50,220 bases of DNA. Origin: Opitutaceae bacterium. Its GTDB lineage: Bacteria > Verrucomicrobiota > Verrucomicrobiia > Opitutales > Opitutaceae. Made by a program: the position numbers and the translations under genes. Of this stretch, positions 41,512-49,930 are shown piece after piece. The DNA is taken from the NCBI GenBank assembly GCA_028281165.1, contig JANQKI010000241.1, positions 1 through 50,220 of the forward strand, written 5' to 3'. The notes under the pieces are model-generated. The model worked only from the letters and a program-made list of their open reading frames with translations, ran no database searches and was not told where the DNA came from. The stretch's first letter is position 1; each line of letters starts with the position of its first letter.

Positions 41512-43125
41512 ATGAAAGCCAAAAACTTACTGGGAGCTTGCCTTGGCTTGTCGGCTTTCCTTTTAGCTACTTTCAATTCATTACCAGGCCTTTCGTTGGC
41601 GGGAAGCATCGCTTTGGGAATCTTTCTTTTGGCGGCGATCTTTTGGATTCTGGAGCCGATCCCGATCTACGCGACTTCGATGTTGGTGATCCTTCTGCAG
41701 GTCATGCTGCTGAGCAGCCAGGGGTTTGTATTTTCCGTTCGCTCTGCTCCTACGGTTACGGTCAAGGAAACGACGGGTGAATTTGATTACCTCGTACCTA
41801 GTAGCGTCATCAGTAGCGAAGGACTCGTGTATCAGAAAAATGCGGACAATGCGATTATTCCACTTGTTATTGAAAGACTGAATATTGCCAACGCGGAATG
41901 GGTGACCATTCGTTCTGAAGAGCTTGATGTGGCGCTTCCTCTCATCGCGGATGCCAACCATCGGGCAATAACGGGTCAGGCTTATTCGTATTCGAAATTC
42001 TATGCCACTTTGGCCAGTCCCATTATCATGCTTTTTCTGGGAGGTTTTGCTTTGGCGGCGTCTGCTGTGAAATTCGGCCTAGACAAGAATCTGACTCGGG
42101 TTCTCCTAAAACCCTTTGGCAGCAAGCCTTCCTCGGTTTGCCTCGGCTTGATGGTTTGTACCGGCGCCCTTTCAGCCTTCATGAGCAACACGGCTACCAC
42201 TGCCATGATGATGACGGTTGCTCTGCCCATTGTCGGAAGCCTTTCTCCTAAAGATCCATTCCGCAAGGGAGTCGCCTTGGCTATTCCTGTCGCGGCAAAT
42301 ATCGGAGGTATCGCCACGCCTATCGGAACACCGCCCAATGCCGTGGCCCTGGCCGCTTTGCGAGATAGCGGTATTTCTCTATCCTTCTCGTCGTGGATGA
42401 TTATGGCGACCCCCTTTGCCGCGATTCTGCTTTTAATTTCCTGGCGCTTGATCTTGAGCCTATTCAAACCGCAAACGGATCGTTTCGAAATAGCGATTCA
42501 GGGAAAATTTCAAACCAGTCCCAAAGCGATTATCGCCTATCTTGTATTTGCTGGAACCATACTAATGTGGCTTACGGAAGCGATGCATGGCATTTCCACC
42601 AGCATGGTGGCTTTCATACCGGTTGCTCTGCTGCCCGCTTTTGGCGTTCTGGATAAAAAAGATATACGCGGTTTTTCCTGGGAAGTGCTTTGGCTAGTGG
42701 CTGGCGGGATTTCGCTTGGACTTTCCATGAAGGATACGGGACTGGCCAGCTGGCTGATTGGACAAATCTCCTGGCAGAGCTTCGGTGGAGTTGGCGTCGT
42801 CATCGCCTTCGCCCTCGTGGGTTATGTTTTGTCGAACCTCATTTCCAATACAGTGACGGCGACCATCATCACCCCACTCGCCATAACCGTTGGCGCGACG
42901 CTCAGCGTTAGTGGAGACTTCAATTTAGTTTCAGGGATCGTGGCGATAACGGTTATCGTCAGTTGTTCCATGGTCCTCGCCATCTCCACTCCGCCCAACG
43001 CCATCGCCATGAGCTGTGGCATCATAGAAACCAAGGATCTCGCTCGAACAGGATTGCTCGTCGGAGGAATCGGAATAGCCTTAGCTATCGTAATGCACCT
43101 GATTTATTGGCCACTGCTAATGTAA
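41512..43125 (+). CDS. DASS/SLC13 family Na+-coupled anion transporter with soluble insertion
   Basis: 537 residues. The transport core carries the family marks SNTATTAMMMTVALP and PIGTPPNAVALAAL, with a second half LISNTVTATIITPLAI and STPPNAIAMSCG, about 11-12 helices in all. Members carry dicarboxylates, citrate or sulfate with sodium. After the second helix, residues about 75-155 (SVRSAPTVTVKETTGEFDYL onward to the TGQAYSYSKF region) form a polar insertion before the GGFALAASAVKFG helix, which ordinary DASS proteins lack or have much shorter. It is preceded by a pseudogene on the other strand and followed by a MITE-like repeat. Confidence 0.9.
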   Translation: MKAKNLLGACLGLSAFLLATFNSLPGLSLAGSIALGIFLLAAIFWILEPIPIYATSMLVILLQVMLLSSQGFVFSVRSAPTVTVKETTGEFDYLVPSSVISSEGLVYQKNADNAIIPLVIERLNIANAEWVTIRSEELDVALPLIADANHRAITGQAYSYSKFYATLASPIIMLFLGGFALAASAVKFGLDKNLTRVLLKPFGSKPSSVCLGLMVCTGALSAFMSNTATTAMMMTVALPIVGSLSPKDPFRKGVALAIPVAANIGGIATPIGTPPNAVALAALRDSGISLSFSSWMIMATPFAAILLLISWRLILSLFKPQTDRFEIAIQGKFQTSPKAIIAYLVFAGTILMWLTEAMHGISTSMVAFIPVALLPAFGVLDKKDIRGFSWEVLWLVAGGISLGLSMKDTGLASWLIGQISWQSFGGVGVVIAFALVGYVLSNLISNTVTATIITPLAITVGATLSVSGDFNLVSGIVAITVIVSCSMVLAISTPPNAIAMSCGIIETKDLARTGLLVGGIGIALAIVMHLIYWPLLM

Positions 43126-43155
43126 GATTTTCAATCCCGAAGTATTGATTTTTAG

Positions 43156-43296
43156 AACCGCAAATGAACGCTAATGGACATAAATTTAATAACCACGGAG
43201 ATCACGGAGTTTTAGGTTTTAGGATTCCGATAAGATCATTTTTCATAGCCTTCATTTATCGAAAATATCCGCGTTTATTAGCGTTCATTAGCGGTT
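43156..43296. repeat. MITE-like palindromic intergenic repeat
   Basis: Terminal arms AACCGCAAATGAACGCTAAT (43156-43175) and ATTAGCGTTCATTAGCGGTT (43277-43296) are inverted copies with one mismatch, about 100 bp apart. The inside contains the phrase AACCACGGAGATCACGGAG, a motif I associate with dispersed non-coding repeats in many environmental genomes. It occupies most of the 195-bp gap between the transporter and the response regulator. There is no transposase inside. Confidence 0.6.
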
Positions 43297-43320
43297 CAAA
43301 TCCCTCACCCCCAAAATCTC

Positions 43321-43818
43321 ATGAGCAAACTATATATAATGTGCGTCGACGATGAGCCCGAAGTGCTCGAAGCGGTCGAGCGCGATCTGGCATTCTTCGA
43401 GGATGTCTTTCCACTCGAGGCAACCTCTTCCGCTAGCGAGGCAAGGTCCGTCCTCGAACGTATTGAAGCTAGAGGAGACGAACTTGCCGTTATTTTCTGC
43501 GATCATGTGATGCCTGGAGAGACAGGCGTTGAATTGCTGGAATGGATGGAGACTACTGAGGCTTTCGGAAATACGAAGAAAGCCTTGCTCACAGGACAGG
43601 CTGGTTTGGATGCGACTATCCAAGCCGTCAATAATGCGAACTTGGACTTTTATATCCAAAAACCTTGGACAAAAGAAAATCTGCTTTCGACAGCTCGTGA
43701 CCTGCTAACCCAATACGTTTTAGAGAGCGGCAAGAACCCCTTGCCCTACATGTCGATGCTCAACGCTGAAGCGGTAACGAAAGCCATGCACGAGAGTGGT
43801 CTGGTTTCCGACGAGTAG
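43321..43818 (+). CDS. Single-domain response regulator
   Basis: 165 residues. It is a complete receiver with CVDDEPEV, phosphoacceptor D61 (VIFCDHVMPGETG), the switch Thr in LLTGQAG and Lys in YIQKPW. A short C-terminal extension of about 40 residues shows no DNA-binding or enzyme domain. It lies 17 bp before the cNMP-binding histidine kinase gene and is its likely target or upstream phosphate source. Output is probably by protein-protein interaction. Confidence 0.92.
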   Translation: MSKLYIMCVDDEPEVLEAVERDLAFFEDVFPLEATSSASEARSVLERIEARGDELAVIFCDHVMPGETGVELLEWMETTEAFGNTKKALLTGQAGLDATIQAVNNANLDFYIQKPWTKENLLSTARDLLTQYVLESGKNPLPYMSMLNAEAVTKAMHESGLVSDE

Positions 43819-43835
43819 CATTGCTTCTAATTGAA

Positions 43836-45251
43836 ATGGATACGCGGCAGACCGATTTGCAGACAGAGATAGTGGGGAAACTTCTTGAGGAGCTTCCTGA
43901 AACCGGTCGATCCATTCTATCCTTTAGGCCGGGGGAAACGATTGTTGCCGAGGGTCAGCCGAACAATCGACTTCTCATCCTCTCGGAAGGCGAGGCCAAG
44001 CTCTGCAAGTATGACCAGGACGACTTTCTGGTCGAGGCTGACGCCTTCGGCCCTGGTTCCATTCTTGGGCTAACTTCATTCTGGACGCGGCGACGCGTTT
44101 TCGCGACCATCGAGTCGGCTAATCACACGCGATGCATCGCTATCACGCGTCCTGTATTTGATAAACTGGTACGTGACCATCCTGAATTTCGCGACTTGAT
44201 CCAGGATTTGTTCGTTAGCAATCTTTCGCGGCGTTATCGCCACCTTGTCGAGTCGCTAGTGGAACGTTCTCGTTTGGAGCGACAGCTGAAGGAAGAGCAT
44301 AATCACTTGCGAGAAACGCTTCGACAGTTGGAGGAAACGACCAACCGTCTCATTAATCAGGAAAAACTGGCGACCATGGGGCAACTGCTGGCGGGGATTG
44401 CTCACGAAATAAACAATCCTGTAGGAGCCCTCTTGCGTAGCGTTGAAACCGCTGAGGAAATGCTCCTGCAAATGGTCGATGCTGCCAGCAACGAGGATGA
44501 CCAAGTCATGATACGCGAAGGTCTGGCCTGTCCTTTTTGGAGTTCGGAGGATAAGCGAGCGCGTATGGAAAAATTGGAGTTAAAGATGCCTGATACGCCT
44601 CGGAGCCTTTTGCGCAGACTGGCTCAGTTATCTGACAAAGCCCAAAAACTGATCGAGCCTTTCTTGGCGAGCGAAACTGAACGCAGTCGATTGCTTGCAA
44701 TCTATGATCTGGGGATTTGTTTTCGTGGGGCTGGTATTGCCGCTACCCGTATTGAAAGTATTGTTAGAGGTCTAAAGAACTATGGTCGTAGCGTATCCAC
44801 AAATTGGAGTGATGCCAATCTAGTTGATGGTATCAAGGACACGCTTACCGTTTTGAATAACCGCCTGAAACGCTACGATCTCATTCTTAATCTAGAGGAG
44901 TTGCCGACGGTTTCTTGCAATTTGGGCGAGATGAATCAGGTCTGGACGAATCTTCTGGTCAACGCGATGGACGCTACATCAGAGGGTGAGAGCATTCGAA
45001 TTTCTAGCTCTGTTGAGGACAATTCGATTGTGATACTCATCGAGGATGGAGGATCAGGCATCGAGGAGTCCAAGTTGAAAACCGTTTTCCAGCCAAACTA
45101 TACCACGAAAAATCAGAGTGGTTCTTTTGGCTTGGGACTCGGATTGTCGATTTCCCATGATATTATCGAGAAACATGGAGGTTCGATTCGAGCTGATCGA
45201 TCGAAAGACCTGGGTGGGGCGCTTTTTGAAGTTAAATTGCCGATACAATAG
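43836..45251 (+). CDS. Cyclic-nucleotide-binding-domain histidine kinase
   Basis: 471 residues from ATG 43836 (a TTG at 43821 would add five). Residues about 10-130 are a cNMP-binding (CAP effector) domain: ILSFRPGETIVAEGQPNNRL and LLILSEGEAKLC, then AFGPGSILGL. A coiled coil (about 140-175) leads to the dimerisation helix with H190 in GIAHEINNP. About 110 residues (200-310), including CPFWSSEDKRARME, are inserted before the second helix region (GIAATRIESIVRGLKNYGR). The ATPase has NQVWTNLLVNAMDAT, EDGGSGIEESKL and GLGLGLSISHDII. No membrane segment is present. The classical PRRXA-like phosphate-binding cassette is not obvious, so the ligand may not be cAMP. A cupin gene starts 2 bp after the stop. 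Confidence 0.92.
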   Translation: MDTRQTDLQTEIVGKLLEELPETGRSILSFRPGETIVAEGQPNNRLLILSEGEAKLCKYDQDDFLVEADAFGPGSILGLTSFWTRRRVFATIESANHTRCIAITRPVFDKLVRDHPEFRDLIQDLFVSNLSRRYRHLVESLVERSRLERQLKEEHNHLRETLRQLEETTNRLINQEKLATMGQLLAGIAHEINNPVGALLRSVETAEEMLLQMVDAASNEDDQVMIREGLACPFWSSEDKRARMEKLELKMPDTPRSLLRRLAQLSDKAQKLIEPFLASETERSRLLAIYDLGICFRGAGIAATRIESIVRGLKNYGRSVSTNWSDANLVDGIKDTLTVLNNRLKRYDLILNLEELPTVSCNLGEMNQVWTNLLVNAMDATSEGESIRISSSVEDNSIVILIEDGGSGIEESKLKTVFQPNYTTKNQSGSFGLGLGLSISHDIIEKHGGSIRADRSKDLGGALFEVKLPIQ

Positions 45252-45253
45252 AT

Positions 45254-45748
45254 ATGAGCGATGTCTTAAAAACGATTCGAACAGAAGACATTGAAAGCAT
45301 GCTCAAAGCGGCTAGCGAAAGCCCAAGGCTCCGCAGCCATAAAAATCTTCATGATAGTCTAGAAGATTCGCTCCAGCGTCTGCTCGTTGCCGTTAAACGG
45401 GGATCTTATTTCCGTCCTCATAAACACGAGTATAAATTCGAAACCCTACTTTGCCTACGAGGCCGCATGGATGTTCTCATCTTCGAAGATTCAAGTAGGC
45501 TCAAACAAAGAATTACGATTGATCCGAGTGAAGCTGTAGTGGTTCTTGAGATACCAGCGAACACTTGGCATACGTTAATCTCGCTTGATGACGAGGCAGT
45601 TTTCTTCGAGACGAAACCTGGACCTTACGACGCTAAGCATCCGGCCGATTTTGCCGCTTGGGCTCCCGAAGAAAATCCGGGATCAGAAGTGGTAGCAGCG
45701 TTTTTGCATAAGCTGACCAATTTGAGTTCCGGTGAGATGGCGCGTTGA
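45254..45748 (+). CDS. WbuC-type cupin-fold metalloprotein
   Basis: 164 residues. The pattern PRLRSHKNLHDSLEDSLQRL, YFRPHKHEYKFETLLCLRG, VLEIPANTWHTLISL and FFETKPGPYD is that of the WbuC family, a cupin with His ligands (H-x-H in RPHKH, a later His in TWHT). WbuC proteins are best known from O-antigen clusters and their activity is not established. Here the gene is tightly linked to the histidine kinase (2-bp gap) rather than to glycan genes, so it is likely co-expressed with the signalling pair. Confidence 0.87.
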   Translation: MSDVLKTIRTEDIESMLKAASESPRLRSHKNLHDSLEDSLQRLLVAVKRGSYFRPHKHEYKFETLLCLRGRMDVLIFEDSSRLKQRITIDPSEAVVVLEIPANTWHTLISLDDEAVFFETKPGPYDAKHPADFAAWAPEENPGSEVVAAFLHKLTNLSSGEMAR

Positions 45749-45864
45749 GTTGCTACTAAATCGACGATTAGCCATTCGGCGAGCTCATGACAAACGATCG
45801 CTGCTACAATTGAATATTGAATTTTCGATTGCCTTCGACGCTTAGTTATTTTTCGAGAAAGAAC

Positions 45865-46401
45865 ATGCCGATCTACGAGTTCTATTGCCCCGACAATAAT
45901 AAGATCTACTCCTTCTTGGCCAAGTCACTGTCTTATCAGGACAAAACGCCAAAATGTCCGGAAAATAGCGCTTACAAGATGGAGCGTCGCGTCTCTGGAT
46001 TCGCTTTTATCGGCAAGGCTAAGGATCCCTCGGAAGAAGATCCGCTTGACGATGTGGATGACGCTAAGATGGAGCGTGTGATGGCCGAACTCGAACGCGA
46101 TATGGCTGGTTTCGACGAAGATAATCCTGACCCCAAGCAGATGGCCCATCTGATGCGCAAGATGTCTGATTTGACGGGTCAGAAACTGCCAGGAGAAATG
46201 GAGGAAATGATGAGTCGGTTGGAGTCAGGGGAAGATCCTGAGGCTTTGGAAGAGGAGTTTGGCGACGCGATTGACGAAATGGGAGACGATTTGGGTTTGG
46301 AAGGCGCGGACGCGGCTTCCAAGCTGAAGCGCTTGCGAAACAAAATGCTAGGTCCGCAACGAGATCCGAATTTGTACGACATGGCTGAGTATTGCGATTG
46401 A
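45865..46401 (+). CDS. FmdB-like protein with degenerate zinc ribbon and acidic tail
   Basis: 178 residues from ATG 45865, chosen because [10 protein letters not shown] is the classical FmdB start and a GAGAAAG ribosome-binding sequence precedes it; a longer frame from 45817 is unlikely. FmdB domains normally carry two CxxC knuckles; here only one cysteine of each is present (YCPDNN and KCPENS). The remainder (about 60-165) is very acidic and Met-rich ([38 protein letters not shown]), mostly helical. Function unknown. It lies just upstream of folD on the same strand. Confidence 0.8.
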   Translation: MPIYEFYCPDNNKIYSFLAKSLSYQDKTPKCPENSAYKMERRVSGFAFIGKAKDPSEEDPLDDVDDAKMERVMAELERDMAGFDEDNPDPKQMAHLMRKMSDLTGQKLPGEMEEMMSRLESGEDPEALEEEFGDAIDEMGDDLGLEGADAASKLKRLRNKMLGPQRDPNLYDMAEYCD

Positions 46402-46435
46402 ATTTCTGCATGGCTTTCTTTTTAACCCAGCGAAC

Positions 46436-47317
46436 ATGAGCGCTCTCATTCTTGACGGAACAGCCTTAGCCAAGGAGATTCGGGCGGATCTCAAAGAACG
46501 CGTTAAGCGAATTAAAGAAGCGACGGGAGATCAGACTCCGGTTTTGGCAACGATTCTAGTGGGCTCCGATCCGGCTTCTGAAGTCTACGTGAACATGAAG
46601 GGAAGGGCGTGTCGGCGTGTCGGTATGGATTCCCTGAAAATCGCTCTCCCCGAAGGAACGACCAAAGAGGAACTGCTTTCTAAAATCGACGAGCTGAACA
46701 AGGATTCCAATGTGCACGGAATCTTGATACAGCACCCTGTGGCTGGCCTGGAGGATGAGGAACGAGACCTGTTCGACGCCTTGGACGCTCGAAAAGACGT
46801 CGACGGGGTCACGAGTCTCGGCTTTGGCAGAATGTCAATGGGGGAAGCTGCTTTCGGTTCGGCCACCCCTGCCGGTATCATGTCCTTGCTTCGCCACTAC
46901 AAAATAGAGCTTTCTGGCAAACATGCGGTTGTGGTGGGTCGTAGCGCGATTTTGGGAAAGCCCATGGCCGCTATGTTGCTGAACGCGAACTGCACTGTGA
47001 CGGTTTGCCACTCGCGAACCGTGGATCTGCCAAATCTGGTTGGACAGGCGGATATTGTGGTGGGAGCCGTCGGTAGACCGGCCTTCATTAAGCGAGATTG
47101 GATCAAGGAAGGGGCGGTAGTGGTGGACGCCGGCTATAATAAGATCGAGGGCGAATATATTGGAGATTGCGAACTGGACGGACTTGATGGAAAGGCCTCT
47201 GCCTACACGCCTGTGCCCGGAGGTGTCGGTCCTATGACGATCGTCACGCTTATCCAGCAGACCGTGGAATCAGCGGAAAATAGCCTGGGGCTCTCGGCTG
47301 AACCTGTTTCCGCCTAG
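46436..47317 (+). CDS. folD: Bifunctional methylene-tetrahydrofolate dehydrogenase / cyclohydrolase
   Basis: 293 residues, normal FolD length. It has the catalytic YVNMKGRAC Lys, [10 protein letters not shown] where many FolD proteins have [18 protein letters not shown], the NADP-binding [14 protein letters not shown], and [16 protein letters not shown]. It interconverts 5,10-methylene-THF and 10-formyl-THF in one-carbon metabolism, in the cytoplasm. I recall the QHPV form from a separate FolD clade, so it is not a defect. A strong terminator follows 190 bp downstream. Confidence 0.95.
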   Translation: MSALILDGTALAKEIRADLKERVKRIKEATGDQTPVLATILVGSDPASEVYVNMKGRACRRVGMDSLKIALPEGTTKEELLSKIDELNKDSNVHGILIQHPVAGLEDEERDLFDALDARKDVDGVTSLGFGRMSMGEAAFGSATPAGIMSLLRHYKIELSGKHAVVVGRSAILGKPMAAMLLNANCTVTVCHSRTVDLPNLVGQADIVVGAVGRPAFIKRDWIKEGAVVVDAGYNKIEGEYIGDCELDGLDGKASAYTPVPGGVGPMTIVTLIQQTVESAENSLGLSAEPVSA

Positions 47318-47367
47318 GATCTTTGGTATCGACATTTGGAAATCGGTCGCTAACAAAACTCTTCATC

Positions 47368-47481
47368 ATGAAAACCGCCAAATCCGCTTCTGAGCTTCTA
47401 AACGTTGGCTGTTCTGGACTCGTTTCGGTTTCCGTGGCTGCATGGTGGTGGCAATTCAAGGTTCGACGATGGCGTAGCTAA
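47368..47481 (+). CDS. Possible small membrane-associated protein (37 aa)
   Basis: An ATG frame in the folD-terminator interval encodes 37 residues with a hydrophobic centre ending in three Trp (LVSVSVAAWWWQF) and a basic tail (KVRRWRS). Just downstream the folD-side transcript ends at an intrinsic terminator. It could be a genuine small protein or a chance frame; the ribosome-binding site is weak. Confidence 0.3.
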   Translation: MKTAKSASELLNVGCSGLVSVSVAAWWWQFKVRRWRS

Positions 47482-47510
47482 AATAGCTTAGCGTCTCTGC
47501 AATGAGTCGA

Positions 47511-47543
47511 GCCTGACACTCCCCCTGAGCGTCAGGCTTTTTT
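47511..47543 (+). terminator. Intrinsic terminator downstream of folD
   Basis: The stem GCCTGAC/GTCAGGC (47511-47517 with 47531-47537), with a further three pairs inside, is followed by six T. It rules out a TTG start at 47542 for the next gene. Confidence 0.92.
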
Positions 47544-47571
47544 GCGTCTCAACATCAACTTTTTTCGAATC

Positions 47572-48261
47572 ATGAATGCTTTTCTAAACAATGATCACGT
47601 TTCCTTTTTCGGTCGTTCCTTCACGGAGCTTTTGCAATGCTACGGCTTGCAAGCCGATGATCTAACCGGTGAATCCGTCCTCGATTGTTCGGCCGGACCT
47701 TCTTCATTTGCCGCAGAAGCCAATCGTATTGGCATATCGGTTACAGCTACCGATCCCATGTATTATCGTCGACCTGAGGCTTTGGAAAATCTCGCTAGAA
47801 CCGACTTCGAGCATGTTTTTCGACAGGTGAGGCGAAAGCCGGATCTTATTTCAAATAGAACTTTTGAGACGGTCGAAGCGGCAGAAGCTGATCGCTGCAA
47901 GGCTTTGCGATTTTTTCTCGAAGACTATCGAGAGTTTTTCGCATTTGGGCGCTACGTAGCAGCTCGGCTGCCTAGTCTACCTTTTTCAGACGATTCCTTT
48001 GATCGAGTTTTATGCGCCCACTTTTTGTTTATCTACGAAATGGATTTTGCCTTTCACTTGGCTTCTTTGGTCGAGCTTTGCCGTATCGCGAAAATCGAGA
48101 CGAGAATCCACCCGATTGTAAATGGCGAGGGAAATCCGTACCCCGATTTGCCTCGCTTGATGGAAGCTCTAGCAAAAGTTGGATACAAATCTGAAATCAT
48201 TCAGGTCGATCACGAATTCTTCAAGGGAACGGACCGGACGTTGGTTGTGAGGAAGGAGTAG
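47572..48261 (+). CDS. SAM-dependent methyltransferase-like protein
   Basis: 229 residues from ATG 47572. The Rossmann start is ESVLDCSAGPSSFAAEANRIG with VTATDPMYYRRPE, and a later acidic strand FDRVLCAHFLFIY. The glycine-rich loop is D-C-S-A-G-P, unlike the usual D-x-G-x-G, but the spacing fits a class I methyltransferase. The C-terminus (RIHPIVNGEGNPYPDL, DHEFFKGTDRTLVV) belongs to an uncharacterised bacterial family. Substrate unknown. It sits between the folD terminator and the REP/RAYT unit and appears monocistronic. Confidence 0.75.
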   Translation: MNAFLNNDHVSFFGRSFTELLQCYGLQADDLTGESVLDCSAGPSSFAAEANRIGISVTATDPMYYRRPEALENLARTDFEHVFRQVRRKPDLISNRTFETVEAAEADRCKALRFFLEDYREFFAFGRYVAARLPSLPFSDDSFDRVLCAHFLFIYEMDFAFHLASLVELCRIAKIETRIHPIVNGEGNPYPDLPRLMEALAKVGYKSEIIQVDHEFFKGTDRTLVVRKE

Positions 48262-48291
48262 GATTTGAGTCTGCTACAGGAAGGTAAAACA

Positions 48292-48315
48292 GTAGGAGCC
48301 TGCTTGCAGGCGATT
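48292..48315. repeat. REP element, left copy
   Basis: A 24-nt sequence with an internal hairpin GCCTGC-TT-GCAGGC. Its exact inverted copy is at 48834-48857, on the other side of the RAYT gene. It is similar in style to Pseudomonas REP sequences (GTAGGAGC start). Confidence 0.9.
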
Positions 48316-48316
48316 T

Positions 48317-48829
48317 TTAACCTAGCCATTCTGGATAAGGGTAATCTTTTTTGAGATCAGTTTTAAACCAGGTCCAAATTTTTTCGTCCATGCGAAAATA
48401 TGGCCATGTTTCGTCGTGTTTAATCAGGCCCTTTCGGTAAGGATTCATGAAGATGTAATGGAGAATTGGGTATAATTCTCTATCATTCCTTAATTTGTGA
48501 TCATAGAATTCTTTTTGCCACAAAGAAGAATTTGTTTCTAAATTTCTGGATACCTCAGATTTAATCCTAGAAATTGCTTTCCCCAGGGACAGTTTGCTAC
48601 CTAAGCGAAAAACAAGATGAATGTGATCAGGCATTATTGTATATGAGATGATATCGAATACCTTATCGTTTTCGGCTTTTTGAAAGCCATTTTGGATGGC
48701 GCTAGCAAATGTCTCGTTCGTTAAGAGCGAACTTTTGTCTTTCCCACAAATGGTAATGAAATAACGGAAACCGGGTTCCGATGAGCGTCCCAAGCGTAAG
48801 GCCTTATGACCTTTTTTGAGCTGGATCAT
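48317..48829 (-). CDS. REP-associated tyrosine transposase (RAYT, Y1 family)
   Basis: 170 residues. It has the HUH motif MPDHIHLVFRLG (His-x-His) and, downstream, the candidate catalytic tyrosine in WQKEFYDHKLR, then LHYIFMNPYRKGL. This is the complete short Y1_Tnp domain of RAYT proteins, which are thought to mobilise or maintain REP sequences by single-strand cleavage. The reading frame is intact and is enclosed by two perfect inverted 24-bp REP copies a few bases from each end. No other REP copy is seen in this window. It probably inserted between the methyltransferase and the AI-2E permease genes. Confidence 0.93.
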   Translation of the reverse strand: MIQLKKGHKALRLGRSSEPGFRYFITICGKDKSSLLTNETFASAIQNGFQKAENDKVFDIISYTIMPDHIHLVFRLGSKLSLGKAISRIKSEVSRNLETNSSLWQKEFYDHKLRNDRELYPILHYIFMNPYRKGLIKHDETWPYFRMDEKIWTWFKTDLKKDYPYPEWLG

Positions 48830-48833
48830 TCCT

Positions 48834-48857
48834 AATCGCCTGCAAGCAGGCTCCTAC
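48834..48857. repeat. REP element, right inverted copy
   Basis: The perfect reverse complement of the 24-nt repeat at 48292-48315. It lies just upstream of the RAYT start codon, so it may also shape the 5' end of the RAYT mRNA. Confidence 0.9.
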
Positions 48858-48874
48858 GCTTCGGTTGAAATAAT

Positions 48875-49930
48875 CTAATTCAGCTGCTTGATTTTCCCGT
48901 CGCCTGACAGAAAAACGGCGATTGGTCTCGTTTGTTCAAAATGCGAACACACGATCATGGCGATAACGGTGATGGGAACGCACAGAAACATGCCTGGCAC
49001 TCCCCAGAGGGAACCCCACAAGCTTAGAGACAAAAGGATAACCAGTGGGCTTAAGTTGAGGGAACTGCCCATCAGTTTTGGTTCAAGGAAACTGCCGATC
49101 AAGATCTGGACTCCGGTTATACCACCAATCACCAATGCAATATAAATTGGATTTTCGAAAGCGATGATCGCCAGAAGGGAAGGAAAGAAAGTGGCAAGTA
49201 TGGAACCGATGGTGGGAATAAAATTCAGGCAGAAAATCAGCATTCCCCAGAACGCGGCGAAATCCAGATTTACCGCAGCCATGATGCCATAGCTGAGCCC
49301 TCCGGTAGCGGCGCTTGTCAGCGTCTTGATTCCAATGTACGTTCTGACATCCTTATCTATCTGTTTTATAATTTTGAATACATCATTTTCCTCTATCGAG
49401 CCCTTCATCATTCCTTTGATTTTCGGGCCGAAGCTTCGTTGCTCTAGGAATAGGAAAAGCACATAGATAGTGATGATGCCAGCCATGCCAGCTATCCCGG
49501 TCAAAGCTCCAGCTAGCCCACGAACGATGCTTCCGAAATTGAACTGGTTCACGAATTCATCAACGCTTGGGAGCTCTACGGGAAGGATGGCATTGATCCG
49601 ATCGATGATAGGGAGGATTTTCTGTTGGTAGGTGGGAGCAACTTCGATGACTTCACCCACGTTCTCGTTTATGAAGTTGAAGAGAAATCCTAGAGCGGCG
49701 GCGATGATCATGACCGAAGCCAGGTAACGGAGAGAAGCGGGAAGCCCCTTGCCTCTTATTTTCAGCTTCATGATGGCAAAAGACAGCACGTTGATCAGAT
49801 ACCAGATGAAGACTGCCAGAACGAAGGGGATGATTAAGTCCTGGCCGATATACAGCACGTAGAACGAGAGGATGGTAACTGCGAGCCAGAGAAAGGCGCG
49901 GAGAATAGGATCAGTTGATTGAGGAATCAT
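48875..49930 (-). CDS. AI-2E family transporter (PerM/YdiK-like)
   Basis: 351 residues. About eight membrane segments, with a polar middle region (residues about 90-140, VGEVIEVAPTYQQKILPI) between the second and third groups, and the family marks FCLNFIPTIGSILATFFPSLL and SPLVILLSLSLWGSLWGVPGMFLCVPI. Members include TqsA and Na+/H+ antiporters; the substrate cannot be told. It is leftward, the last gene before the right edge, with 290 bp of apparently non-coding sequence beyond its start. Confidence 0.93.
   Translation of the reverse strand: MIPQSTDPILRAFLWLAVTILSFYVLYIGQDLIIPFVLAVFIWYLINVLSFAIMKLKIRGKGLPASLRYLASVMIIAAALGFLFNFINENVGEVIEVAPTYQQKILPIIDRINAILPVELPSVDEFVNQFNFGSIVRGLAGALTGIAGMAGIITIYVLFLFLEQRSFGPKIKGMMKGSIEENDVFKIIKQIDKDVRTYIGIKTLTSAATGGLSYGIMAAVNLDFAAFWGMLIFCLNFIPTIGSILATFFPSLLAIIAFENPIYIALVIGGITGVQILIGSFLEPKLMGSSLNLSPLVILLSLSLWGSLWGVPGMFLCVPITVIAMIVCSHFEQTRPIAVFLSGDGKIKQLN

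Noticed and set aside
42000-42467. 155-codon minus-strand frame opposite the DASS transporter
   Set aside because: Antisense to conserved transporter motifs; hydrophobic only because it mirrors membrane helices.
47542-47571. TTG start for the methyltransferase after folD
   Set aside because: It overlaps the T-run of the strong folD terminator; ATG 47572 avoids this.
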